From positions 1 to 52,525 of the forward strand of contig JAYQOT010000010.1 in NCBI GenBank assembly GCA_038144955.1: a stretch of 52,525 bases of DNA, given 5' to 3'. A model generated the notes under the pieces. It saw only the letters and a list, made by a program, of their open reading frames with translations, was not told the origin of the DNA and ran no database searches. Shown here piece after piece: positions 9,444 to 17,929 of the stretch. The position numbers and the translations under genes are program-made. Source of the DNA: Ga0077527 sp038144955. Lineage in GTDB: Bacteria > Pseudomonadota > Gammaproteobacteria > Burkholderiales > SG8-41. Numbering within the stretch: position 1 is the stretch's first letter; each line of letters begins with the position of its first letter.

Positions 9444-9987
9444 GCGCTTCCTGCTGCTGATCGCGCTGGCTGTGGCCGCGGTCCCGGCCCTGTCCGCGCA
9501 GTCTCACGGCATAGACGTGCGTCGCGCCACCGTAACCCCCGCAGAAGACAGTTACCTGCTGGAAGCGGATATCGACATCATCCTGTCAGCACCGCTGGAA
9601 GACGCGCTGCACAAGGGCATCTCGCTGTATTTCCTGCTCGAATTTGAAATGGTTCGCCCGCGCTGGTACTGGTTCAACGAAAAAACCGTCACCATGCACC
9701 AGCAGTATCGGCTGTCGTTCAATGCATTGACACGCCAGTACCGCATCGGCGTCGGCGCGTTCTACCAGAATTTCCCGACACTGGCGGAGGCGCTGCAGGT
9801 GATGAGCAAGATCCGCCGGCGCGAAGAACTGGAAAGCGGAGCACTGACCAAGGGGGCTAACTATTCAGCCAGCCTGCGTCTGCGGCTCGATACATCCCAG
9901 CTGCCCAAGCCGTTCAACCTGAACGCCCTGGGCTCCCGCGAATGGAGCCTGGGTTCTGAATGGTACCGCTGGACGCTGACGCCATGA
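9406..9987 (+). CDS. DUF4390 exported protein
   Basis: About 193 residues with a hydrophobic signal sequence (FLLLIALAVAAVPALSAQ) followed by a beta-rich DUF4390 domain (motifs PRWYWFNEK and YRLSFNALTRQYRIGVG). Function is unknown; in Betaproteobacteria the family is found between rsmB and ntrY, as here. Three closely spaced in-frame ATGs (9397, 9406, 9409) all lie inside the 3' end of rsmB; 9406 is a compromise. The stop codon overlaps the ntrY ATG as ATGA, a sign of coupled translation and perhaps a shared envelope-sensing role (inference). Confidence 0.85.
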   Translation: MMAFTTPFWKKFERFLLLIALAVAAVPALSAQSHGIDVRRATVTPAEDSYLLEADIDIILSAPLEDALHKGISLYFLLEFEMVRPRWYWFNEKTVTMHQQYRLSFNALTRQYRIGVGAFYQNFPTLAEALQVMSKIRRREELESGALTKGANYSASLRLRLDTSQLPKPFNLNALGSREWSLGSEWYRWTLTP

Positions 9988-12167
9988 ACACGGCCGCCGC
10001 CCCGTCACTCCGCTCCAGCGCAGTCATGCGCTATCTGCTGCTGCTTTGCGTCGGGCTGGGAGTTGCCGCGGTTTTCCTGCTGGCCTCGGTGAGCGCCAAT
10101 ACCGCGCTGTTCTCCGAATACTATCCGTTGCTGCTCGGTGCCAACCTGGCGATAGCGCTGTTGCTGAGCGGCATGGTCGTCTACCAGCTGGTGGTGTTGA
10201 GGCGACGGCTGCAAGCAGGGGTTTTCGGTGCCAAGCTGACGCTGCGCCTGGTGCTGCTGTTTACCCTGATGGCGGTGATACCGGGAACCCTGATTTACGG
10301 CGTCTCGGTGTATTTCGTATCGCAAAGCGTCGAATCGTGGTTTGAAGTGAAGCTCGACAGCGCACTCGAAAGCGGCCTCAACCTCGGCCGCGGCACCCTC
10401 GAGGGCCGGCTGAAGGAACTCGCCGCCAAGGCGGACACCATGGCCCTGACGCTGTCGACCCGTCCGGCTGCAGAACATATATCGGCACTGCATACGCTGC
10501 GCGAACAGGCCGGGGTCGAGGAAGCCACCCTCTTTTCCGGACGCGGCAAGGTGCTCGCGCATTCCGGCACCGAAAAATCCCGCATCGTTCCCGATGCGCC
10601 GGGCGCAGCAGCGATGCGCCAGATCCGCACGCAGAAAACCTACAGCGTCATCGAGGCCCTGCCTGATCGCGGGCTTTACCTGCGCGTGCTGGCGCCGGTG
10701 AACGTGGTGGCGCTGACCGAGGAAACGCGGGTGCTGCAATTGCTGCAGGCGGTGCCGCGCCAACTCGCCCAGGATGCCGAAGTGGTGCAGACCGGATATC
10801 GCGAGTATCAGGAACTGCAACTCTCCCGGCGCGGACTCAAGCGCCTCTATGCGATCACGCTGACGCTGACCATGTTGCTGGCCCTGCTGTCATCCCTGGG
10901 CCTGGCCTTCGTGCTGTCCGACCGTCTTTCGGCTCCGCTGAGTGCCCTGGTCGAAGGCACGCGCGCGGTGGCGCAGGGCGACTTCAGCCGCCGCGCCGCG
11001 GTGGCCAGCCGCGACGAACTCGGACAGCTGACCCAGTCCTTCAACAGCATGACGCTGCAATTGGCCGAGGCGCAGGCTCGCGTTGAGCGCAACCAGGCCC
11101 AACTCGCGCATGCCAACACCTATCTTGCCAGCGTGCTGGCGCATCTTTCGGCCGGGGTGCTGACGTTCGACAGCGGATTGCGGTTGCGTTCGGCAAATCC
11201 CGTTGCCTCCCAGTTGCTGAGAGTGAATTGCGACGGACTGGTCGATCGGGGCATCCAGGACTGGGCGTTGACGGAACCCGAACTCGAATCGCTGGCCAAG
11301 GACATTGTGGACGCGATCTGCCAGCCGGATGCGCGTGAGTGGGAGCGCCAGGTAGAGCGCGAGATGAAGGACGGCACCCAGGTGTTGTTGCTGCGCGGCA
11401 CCCGCTTCGGCGAAGGTGAAGATGCCGGATTGATAGTCGTCTTCGACGACATTACCCATCTGCTGCAGGCCCAGCGTGATGCCGCATGGGCGGAAGTTGC
11501 GCGACGTCTTGCCCACGAAATCAGGAATCCGCTGACGCCGATCCAGCTGTCGGCCGAACGACTGCAGCTCAAGCTCGAGCCGAAACTTTCGGCAGGTGAT
11601 GCCGACATACTGGCGCGTTCGACGCAGACCATCGTCAACCAGGTCAGCGCACTCAAGCGCATGGTGGATTCCTTCAGCCAGTATGCGCGCACGCCGGAAC
11701 CTGCAATGGCCGCGCTCGACCTCAATGGATTGATCAACGAGGTGCTCTCGCTCTATGAATCCCTGGGATCGGTAATCGGAGTCGACCTTGCCAATGACCT
11801 GCCTGCAGTGCAGGGCGACGCCATGCTGATGCGCCAGGTCATCCACAACCTGCTGCAGAATGCGCAGGATGCGATGGCCGGCATGACGGCGCCGCATATC
11901 GAAATCACCACGCGGCTGCGCAACCAACGTGTCGAACTGGCCGTTACCGATAACGGCACCGGTTTCCCCGAGAACCTGATCAGGCGCGCATTTGAGCCTT
12001 ACGTGACGACCAAGCCGCGGGGCACCGGGCTCGGCCTCTCGATCGTGCGCAAGATCGTCGAAGAACACCACGGCGAAATCACCCTGGCCAATGTCTCGCC
12101 GCACGGTGCCCGCGTGACCCTGTCGCTGCCGGTGGCAGCCGGAACCATCGCCCGGTCGGCGGCATGA
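9984..12167 (+). CDS. ntrY: NtrY-like membrane sensor histidine kinase
   Basis: A 727-residue inner-membrane kinase. The start at 9984 is preferred because it overlaps the DUF4390 stop as ATGA. Several transmembrane segments lie in the first 120 residues, then a periplasmic part, another membrane segment near residue 285 (LTMLLALLSSLGLAFVL), a HAMP domain (SAPLSALVEGTRAVAQGDFS), a PAS domain (about 370-470), the HisKA box with phospho-acceptor His in RRLAHEIRNPLTP, and an ATPase domain with NLLQNAQDAM, DNGTGFP and GTGLGLSIVRK. NtrYX systems are linked to nitrogen, redox or oxygen control; the signal here cannot be read from sequence. The response regulator follows after 19 bases. Confidence 0.93.
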   Translation: MNTAAAPSLRSSAVMRYLLLLCVGLGVAAVFLLASVSANTALFSEYYPLLLGANLAIALLLSGMVVYQLVVLRRRLQAGVFGAKLTLRLVLLFTLMAVIPGTLIYGVSVYFVSQSVESWFEVKLDSALESGLNLGRGTLEGRLKELAAKADTMALTLSTRPAAEHISALHTLREQAGVEEATLFSGRGKVLAHSGTEKSRIVPDAPGAAAMRQIRTQKTYSVIEALPDRGLYLRVLAPVNVVALTEETRVLQLLQAVPRQLAQDAEVVQTGYREYQELQLSRRGLKRLYAITLTLTMLLALLSSLGLAFVLSDRLSAPLSALVEGTRAVAQGDFSRRAAVASRDELGQLTQSFNSMTLQLAEAQARVERNQAQLAHANTYLASVLAHLSAGVLTFDSGLRLRSANPVASQLLRVNCDGLVDRGIQDWALTEPELESLAKDIVDAICQPDAREWERQVEREMKDGTQVLLLRGTRFGEGEDAGLIVVFDDITHLLQAQRDAAWAEVARRLAHEIRNPLTPIQLSAERLQLKLEPKLSAGDADILARSTQTIVNQVSALKRMVDSFSQYARTPEPAMAALDLNGLINEVLSLYESLGSVIGVDLANDLPAVQGDAMLMRQVIHNLLQNAQDAMAGMTAPHIEITTRLRNQRVELAVTDNGTGFPENLIRRAFEPYVTTKPRGTGLGLSIVRKIVEEHHGEITLANVSPHGARVTLSLPVAAGTIARSAA

Positions 12168-12186
12168 ACGGAAGAAGAGCCCTGCT

Positions 12187-13440
12187 ATGAGACAAATACT
12201 GGTAGTTGACGACGAAATCGGCATCCGCGAACTGTTGTCCGAAATCCTTTCGGATGAGGGTTACGATGTGAAGCTCGCGGAAAACGCCGGCGCTGCAAGG
12301 TCGTACCGCAGTCAGTCGCGTCCCGACCTCGTATTGCTCGACATCTGGATGCCCGATACCGACGGCATCTCCCTGCTCAAGGAGTGGGCCAGCACCGGCC
12401 AGCTGACCATGCCAGTGGTGATGATGTCCGGGCACGGCACCATCGACACCGCAGTAGAGGCCACGCGCATCGGCGCTTACGATTTTCTGGAAAAACCGAT
12501 CGCCTTGCAGAAGCTGCTGGCGACGGTCGGACGGGCGATGACCCGGGCCGAACAGACGCCGCAGGCGGTTGCCACGCTGGCTGCGCTGGGACGGGCACCG
12601 GCGATCCAGGCGCTGAAGCAGCGCCTCGAGCGCATCGCCGGCAGCCGGGCGCCGGTGCTGATCCAGGGAGCGCCGGGCTGTGCTTTTGAAGCCTGCGCCC
12701 GGGTGCTGCATGTTCCGAGCATGGCCTGGGCCGTCGTCGAGCAGGGTGCCCAGACTGTCGAGGCTCCGCTGGACCTGTTGCAGAGCGTACGCGGTGGCAC
12801 GCTGTTCGTGCGCGACGTCTCGGAATTCAACAAGCTCGAACAGCGCGGACTCTACATGCTGCTGTCGCAGGCCGAGCGCTACAACGTGCGTGTGGTCTGC
12901 GGCACGACGCGCCCTCTTGCGGAGGTGGTGGCAACCGGCAACTTCGATGATCGCGTCTACCAGCTGCTCGCTGCGACCACCGTGCAACTGCCGCAGTTGA
13001 GCGAACAGCGCGAGGACATACCGGAGCTGGCCAGCATCATCCTCAACGACCTGGTGGAACAGAAACGGGTGCCGCCCCGGCATTTCAGCACCGCGGCGCT
13101 TAACACACTGCGCAACTACAGCTGGCCGGGCAACATGTCGGAACTGCGCAGCGTGGTGCAGACCCTGGCCAACACGGCGCTGGGTGAACAGATTTCGCTG
13201 GAAGAAACCCTGCAGGCGCTGCCGCTGGCAGCCAATCCTGCGGCCTCGGCCGTGCTGCGGCTGGATGCCCCGCTGCGCGACGCCCGCGATGAATTCGAGC
13301 GCATCTACTTCGAGTACCACCTGGCCAAGGAAAGCGGCAACATCAGCCGGGTCGCCGATACCGTCGGCCTCGAACGCACCCATTTGTACCGCAAGCTCAA
13401 ACACTTGGGCATCAAGACCTCGCGCAAGAACGACGATTGA
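12187..13440 (+). CDS. ntrX: NtrX-like response regulator with a degenerate AAA+ domain
   Basis: A 417-residue partner of the upstream kinase. The receiver domain has DDE at residues 8-10 and the phospho-acceptor Asp52 (LLDIWMPDTDG). The central AAA+ region is recognisable (GGTLFVRDVSEF, SWPGNMSEL) but lacks a working Walker A (VLIQGAPGCAF in place of GESGTGKE) and has no GAFTGA loop for contacting sigma-54. A C-terminal Fis-type helix-turn-helix is intact (SGNISRVADTVGLERTHLYRK). It should therefore bind DNA but probably does not activate sigma-54 promoters by ATP hydrolysis (inference). Such reduced NtrX forms are, as far as I recall, seen in other Betaproteobacteria. Confidence 0.9.
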   Translation: MRQILVVDDEIGIRELLSEILSDEGYDVKLAENAGAARSYRSQSRPDLVLLDIWMPDTDGISLLKEWASTGQLTMPVVMMSGHGTIDTAVEATRIGAYDFLEKPIALQKLLATVGRAMTRAEQTPQAVATLAALGRAPAIQALKQRLERIAGSRAPVLIQGAPGCAFEACARVLHVPSMAWAVVEQGAQTVEAPLDLLQSVRGGTLFVRDVSEFNKLEQRGLYMLLSQAERYNVRVVCGTTRPLAEVVATGNFDDRVYQLLAATTVQLPQLSEQREDIPELASIILNDLVEQKRVPPRHFSTAALNTLRNYSWPGNMSELRSVVQTLANTALGEQISLEETLQALPLAANPAASAVLRLDAPLRDARDEFERIYFEYHLAKESGNISRVADTVGLERTHLYRKLKHLGIKTSRKNDD

Positions 13441-13497
13441 CCACAGCAAGGCGCCCGATCGGTGCCGCCACCCTCGCGCGGCGCGGGGGTCAGCCGT

Positions 13498-13503
13498 TAT
13501 AAT
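13498..13503 (+). promoter_or_regulatory. Candidate -10 box for the tkt-gap-pgk-pyk block
   Basis: A perfect TATAAT lies 40 bases upstream of the tkt ATG, in the 103-bp gap after ntrX. No convincing -35 hexamer sits 16-18 bases before it in the GC-rich sequence, so an activator may be needed or the match may be chance. Confidence 0.4.
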
Positions 13504-13543
13504 CACGGCTTTTCCGACGCCCATTCCTTCAGGATCTATACAG

Positions 13544-15547
13544 ATGAGTTCCCGACCCGAGTTGGCGAACGCGCTGCGCGCGTTGGCAATGGATGCCGTA
13601 CAACAAGCCAACTCCGGTCACCCCGGCATGCCCATGGGCATGGCCGAAATCGCCGAGGCGCTTTGGCACCGCAACCTGCGTCACAATCCGGCCAATCCGC
13701 AGTGGGCCAACCGCGACCGCTTCGTACTTTCGAACGGCCATGGCTCGATGCTGCTCTATGCCCTGCTGCACCTGACCGGCTATGACCTGCCGATCGATGA
13801 ACTGAAGCGTTTCCGCCAGCTGCATTCGAAAACCGCCGGCCATCCCGAGCACGGCATAACCCCCGGCGTCGAGACCACCACCGGACCGCTGGGCCAGGGA
13901 CTGGCCAATGCTGTCGGCATGGCCATCGCCGAGCGTGCACTTGCCGCGACCTTTAACCGCGACGGCCATGCCATCGTCGATCACCGCACCTACGTGTTTC
14001 TCGGCGACGGCTGCCTGATGGAAGGCATCTCGCATGAAGTCTGCGCGCTGGCCGGCACGCTGCAGCTGAACAAGCTGATTGCGCTCTACGATGACAACGG
14101 CATTTCCATAGACTCCGAGAAAAACAATATAAAACAATGGTATACGGATGACGTTCCGCAACGGTTTGCAGCCTACGGCTGGAATGTCATTGCCGATGTC
14201 GATGGCCATGACACCGACGCGGTGGATGCAGCGATCAAGAAAGCGCAGCGTGAAACGCAGAAGCCGACCCTGATCTGCTGCAAGACCATCATCGGCAAGG
14301 GCGCGCCGAAGAAACAGAATACCGGTGGCGCGCATGGTGCACCGCTGGGCGCCGAGGAAATCGCAGCGACCCGGGCCGCCATCGGCTGGCCGCATCCGCC
14401 GTTTGAAATACCGGAAGCGGTGCGTGCCGAATGGAATGCACGCGACAACGGCGCCAAGCAGGAAACCGAATGGAACCGGCGCTTTGCCGACTATGTCGCC
14501 GCGCATCCGCAGCTCGCCGCTGAATTCAAGCGCCGCATGGCCGGCGATCTGCCGGCCGACTGGTCTGCAAAACGCGATGCCTTCCTCGCGCAAACCGTGC
14601 AGAAGGCCGAAACCATCGCCACCCGCAAGGCTTCGCAGAACGCGATTGAAGGCTACGCCCCGGCCCTGCCCGAGCTGATCGGCGGCTCTGCCGACCTCGC
14701 GGGTTCCAACCTGACGCTGTGGTCAGGATCGAAAGGTGTCGGCGCTTCCGGCGGCGGCAACTACATTTATTTCGGCGTGCGTGAATTCGGCATGGCCGCC
14801 ATTTGCAACGGCATCGCGCTGCACGGCGGCCTGATCCCCTACCACGCCACGTTCCTGGTGTTTTCGGACTATGCGCGCAACGCACTGCGCATGTCTGCGC
14901 TGATGAAACAGCGCGTGATCGGCGTTTTCACCCACGACTCGATCGGTCTGGGCGAGGACGGACCGACGCACCAGCCTGTGGAACACGCAGCGACTCTGCG
15001 CATGATGCCCAACATGCAGGTATGGCGTCCCTGTGACAGTCTGGAGACTGCTGCAGCATGGGCTGCTGCGCTCGAACGCCGCGACGGTCCGACCAGCCTG
15101 TTGCTGTCGCGCCAGAATCTGCCGTTCCAGAAGCGTGATGCCGCACAGACGGCGGCCATCGCCCGTGGCGGCTATGTGCTGGCCGAGGCTGCCGGCGGAA
15201 AACCGCGTGCAGTGATCATTGCCACCGGCTCCGAAATTGCCGTGGCACTGGCTGCGCAGAAATTGCTGGGCGACGCCGGCGTTGCAGTGCGCGTGGTCTC
15301 CATGCCCTGCACCCAGCTGTTCGACGCCCAGGATGCCGCGTATCGCGACACGGTGCTGCCGCGCGGTATGCCGCGGGTTGCCGTTGAAGCCGGCATCACT
15401 GATTACTGGCGCAAGTATGTCGGGCTGGAAGGTGCGGTGGTCGGCATCGATCGCTACGGTGAGTCGGCGCCGGCAGGCGAGCTCTTCAAGTATTTCGGTA
15501 TCACCGCGGACAATGTCGCCGCGGCGGTGCGTGGTCTGGTGAAGTAA
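13544..15547 (+). CDS. tkt: Transketolase
   Basis: A 667-residue thiamine-diphosphate enzyme that moves two-carbon ketol units between sugar phosphates in the pentose phosphate (or Calvin) pathway. The N-terminus ANALRALAMDAVQQANSGHP, the catalytic His region SNGHGSM and the ThDP/metal motif GDGCLMEG (residues 154-161) are intact, as are the pyrimidine-domain GVREFGM and the C-terminal GESAPAGELFKYFG. The open frame continues upstream into ntrX, but the ATG at 13544 matches the family start. It leads a sugar-phosphate block with gap, pgk, pyk and fba. Confidence 0.96.
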   Translation: MSSRPELANALRALAMDAVQQANSGHPGMPMGMAEIAEALWHRNLRHNPANPQWANRDRFVLSNGHGSMLLYALLHLTGYDLPIDELKRFRQLHSKTAGHPEHGITPGVETTTGPLGQGLANAVGMAIAERALAATFNRDGHAIVDHRTYVFLGDGCLMEGISHEVCALAGTLQLNKLIALYDDNGISIDSEKNNIKQWYTDDVPQRFAAYGWNVIADVDGHDTDAVDAAIKKAQRETQKPTLICCKTIIGKGAPKKQNTGGAHGAPLGAEEIAATRAAIGWPHPPFEIPEAVRAEWNARDNGAKQETEWNRRFADYVAAHPQLAAEFKRRMAGDLPADWSAKRDAFLAQTVQKAETIATRKASQNAIEGYAPALPELIGGSADLAGSNLTLWSGSKGVGASGGGNYIYFGVREFGMAAICNGIALHGGLIPYHATFLVFSDYARNALRMSALMKQRVIGVFTHDSIGLGEDGPTHQPVEHAATLRMMPNMQVWRPCDSLETAAAWAAALERRDGPTSLLLSRQNLPFQKRDAAQTAAIARGGYVLAEAAGGKPRAVIIATGSEIAVALAAQKLLGDAGVAVRVVSMPCTQLFDAQDAAYRDTVLPRGMPRVAVEAGITDYWRKYVGLEGAVVGIDRYGESAPAGELFKYFGITADNVAAAVRGLVK

Positions 15548-15569
15548 TCAACATTTTTTCGGGGGCGTC

Positions 15570-16568
15570 ATGGCAATCAAGGTAGGCATCAACGGTTTCG
15601 GTCGTATCGGCCGCATGGTATTCCGCGCAGCGGTGCAGAATTTTCCCGACATTGATGTTGTCGGCATCAACGATCTGCTGGAACCGGACTATCTCGCCTA
15701 CATGCTGCGCCACGACTCGGTGCACGGCAAATTCAAGGGCGAGATCTCGGTTTCCGGCAATACGCTGGTGGTCAACGGCAAGAAGATCCGCCTCACCGCG
15801 GTCAAGGATCCCGCCGAACTGAAATGGAACGAAGTCGGTGCCGACATCGTCATCGAATCCACCGGCCTGTTCCTCGACAAGACCTCGGCGAGCAAGCACC
15901 TCACCGCCGGCGCCAAGAAGGTCATCATGTCGGCCCCCTCGAAAGACGACACACCGATGTTCGTCTACGGCGTCAATGACAAGTCCTACGCCGGCCAGGC
16001 GATCATCTCCAACGCTTCGTGCACGACCAACTGCCTGGCGCCGGTAGCCAAGGTGCTGAATGACAAGTGGGGCATCAAGCGCGGCCTGATGACCACCGTG
16101 CATGCCGCAACCGCGACGCAGAAAACCGTCGATGGCCCGTCGAACAAGGACTGGCGCGGCGGCCGCGGCATCCTCGAAAACATCATCCCGTCCTCCACCG
16201 GCGCTGCCAAAGCCGTCGGCGTGGTGATCCCCGAACTCAACAAGAAGCTCACCGGCATGGCGTTCCGCGTGCCGACCTCTGACGTATCGGTGGTCGACCT
16301 GACCGTCGAACTCAACAAGCCGGCGACCTACGCCGAAATCTGTGCCGAAATGAAGGCGCAGTCCACCGGCGCACTGAAAAACGTGCTCGGCTACACCGAA
16401 GACAAGGTGGTCTCCACCGATTTCAAGGATGAAATCTGCACCTCGGTATTCGACGCCGAAGCCGGCATCGCGCTTGATCCCACCTTCGTCAAGGTGGTGT
16501 CGTGGTACGACAATGAATGGGGCTATTCCTGCAAAGTGCTGGAAATGGTCCGCGTAATCAGCAAATAA
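15570..16568 (+). CDS. gap: Glyceraldehyde-3-phosphate dehydrogenase
   Basis: A 332-residue type I GAPDH, oxidising glyceraldehyde-3-phosphate to 1,3-bisphosphoglycerate. The NAD-binding GINGFGRIGR opens the protein, the catalytic Cys151 lies in SNASCTTNC, and the partner His is in TTVHAATATQK. Asp after VGIN at the end of the second strand favours NAD over NADP. It begins 22 bases after tkt. The sequence just after its stop is disturbed by an assembly gap. Confidence 0.96.
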   Translation: MAIKVGINGFGRIGRMVFRAAVQNFPDIDVVGINDLLEPDYLAYMLRHDSVHGKFKGEISVSGNTLVVNGKKIRLTAVKDPAELKWNEVGADIVIESTGLFLDKTSASKHLTAGAKKVIMSAPSKDDTPMFVYGVNDKSYAGQAIISNASCTTNCLAPVAKVLNDKWGIKRGLMTTVHAATATQKTVDGPSNKDWRGGRGILENIIPSSTGAAKAVGVVIPELNKKLTGMAFRVPTSDVSVVDLTVELNKPATYAEICAEMKAQSTGALKNVLGYTEDKVVSTDFKDEICTSVFDAEAGIALDPTFVKVVSWYDNEWGYSCKVLEMVRVISK

Positions 16569-16729
16569 GCATCCGCGGCGGCCCCCCCCGCCCCCGCGGG
16601 GCAAGGAATTTTTGCGGGGGACNNNNNNNNNNCCAAAATCCTCCTCCTCACACACCACTCCTCTCCTCACTGTGCCCCCCCCCCAAAAAAAACCCCCCCC
16701 CCCCCCCCCCCCCCCCCCCGCGACTGGAC
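16569..16729. other. Low-complexity, gapped intergenic patch (likely assembly artefact)
   Basis: The gap-pgk spacer holds a C/G-rich stretch, ten Ns (16623-16632), a pyrimidine-rich stretch, a run of ten C (16675-16684), eight A (16685-16692) and 27 C (16693-16719). Nothing like this occurs elsewhere in the window. It looks like a badly closed contig join and not native sequence. The pgk ribosome binding site is missing as a result. Confidence 0.8.
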
Positions 16730-17914
16730 ATGAAATTTCTGCGTCTGACCGATCTGCCGCTGGCAGGCAAAAAAGTATTTATCCGCGCCGACCTCAACGT
16801 GCCGCAGGATGATGCCGGCAACATCACCGAAGACACCCGCATCCGTGCCACGCTGCCCGGCATCAGGCACGCGCTGGCCGCGGGCGCAGCGGTGATGGTG
16901 ACTTCGCACCTGGGGCGCCCGACCGAAGGCACGCTGAAACCGGAAGACACGCTGGCGCCGATCGCGCAGCGCCTGTCCGAAATGCTCGGCCAGCCGGTGC
17001 GGCTGCAGCAGAACTGGATCGACGGCGGCTTCACGGTCAAACCCGGTGAAGTCGTGCTGCTGGAAAACTGCCGCGTCAACAAGGGTGAGAAGAAGGATGA
17101 CGATGCGCTGGCGCGCAAGATGGCGGCGTTGTGCGACGTCTACGTCAACGATGCCTTCGGCACTGCGCACCGCGCTGAAGCCACCACCCACGGCATTGCC
17201 AGACACGCTCCCGTGGCCTGCGCCGGCCCGCTGATGGCCGCCGAGCTCGATGCGCTGGGCAAGGCACTGGGCAATCCGGCACGGCCGCTGCTCGCCATCG
17301 TCGCCGGTTCCAAGGTTTCCACCAAGCTGACGATCCTCAAATCACTGGCCGCCAAAGTCGACCAGCTGATCGTCGGTGGCGGCATTGCGAATACCTTCAT
17401 GCTTGCCACCGGCATGCGCATCGGCAAATCGCTGGCCGAGCCCGATCTGGTCGGCGAAGCACAGGCGATCATCGACATCATGAAGGCACGCGGCGCACAG
17501 GTGCCGTTGCCGGTTGACGTGGTGGTTGCCGACGAACTGTCGGCACTGGCGCGCGCCAACCCGGTGGCCGCCGACGCGGTACGACCCGATGACATGATTC
17601 TCGACGTTGGCGTGAAAACCGCGCAGAAATTCGCCGAGCTGGTTTCCACTGCCGGCACCATCGTCTGGAACGGTCCGGTCGGGGTGTTCGAATACGACCA
17701 GTTCGCCGGCGGCACCAAGGCACTGGCGCAGGCGATCGCGGCATCGAAAGCGTTCTCGATCGCCGGCGGCGGCGATACGCTGGCCGCCATCGCCAAATAT
17801 AAAATTGCCGACAAGGTTTCATACATATCCACCGGCGGTGGCGCGTTTCTCGAGTTTCTCGAGGGTCGCACGCTGCCGGCGGTCGAAGTTCTGGAGCAGC
17901 GCGCGGCACAATAA
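16730..17914 (+). CDS. pgk: Phosphoglycerate kinase
   Basis: A 394-residue glycolytic kinase that makes ATP from 1,3-bisphosphoglycerate. The N-terminal substrate motif RADLNVPQ, the HLGRP motif (about residues 61-65), VLLENCRVNKGEKK and the nucleotide-binding GGGDTLAA near the C-terminus are all present, and the length is normal. The ATG at 16730 fits the family start; the usual Shine-Dalgarno cannot be seen because the 37 bases before it are poly-C and a short remnant, probably an assembly error. Confidence 0.95.
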   Translation: MKFLRLTDLPLAGKKVFIRADLNVPQDDAGNITEDTRIRATLPGIRHALAAGAAVMVTSHLGRPTEGTLKPEDTLAPIAQRLSEMLGQPVRLQQNWIDGGFTVKPGEVVLLENCRVNKGEKKDDDALARKMAALCDVYVNDAFGTAHRAEATTHGIARHAPVACAGPLMAAELDALGKALGNPARPLLAIVAGSKVSTKLTILKSLAAKVDQLIVGGGIANTFMLATGMRIGKSLAEPDLVGEAQAIIDIMKARGAQVPLPVDVVVADELSALARANPVAADAVRPDDMILDVGVKTAQKFAELVSTAGTIVWNGPVGVFEYDQFAGGTKALAQAIAASKAFSIAGGGDTLAAIAKYKIADKVSYISTGGGAFLEFLEGRTLPAVEVLEQRAAQ

Positions 17915-17929
17915 CCGGAGGGATTTCCG

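Noticed and set aside
13184..13543. A transketolase with a 120-residue N-terminal extension reaching into ntrX
   Set aside because: The ATG at 13544 gives the standard family N-terminus, and the extension is the out-of-frame reading of the NtrX C-terminal domain.
16675..16719. Poly-C runs as a G-quadruplex or phase-variation tract before pgk
   Set aside because: They adjoin a run of Ns and a poly-A stretch and are unlike any other sequence in the window, so an assembly artefact is far more likely.
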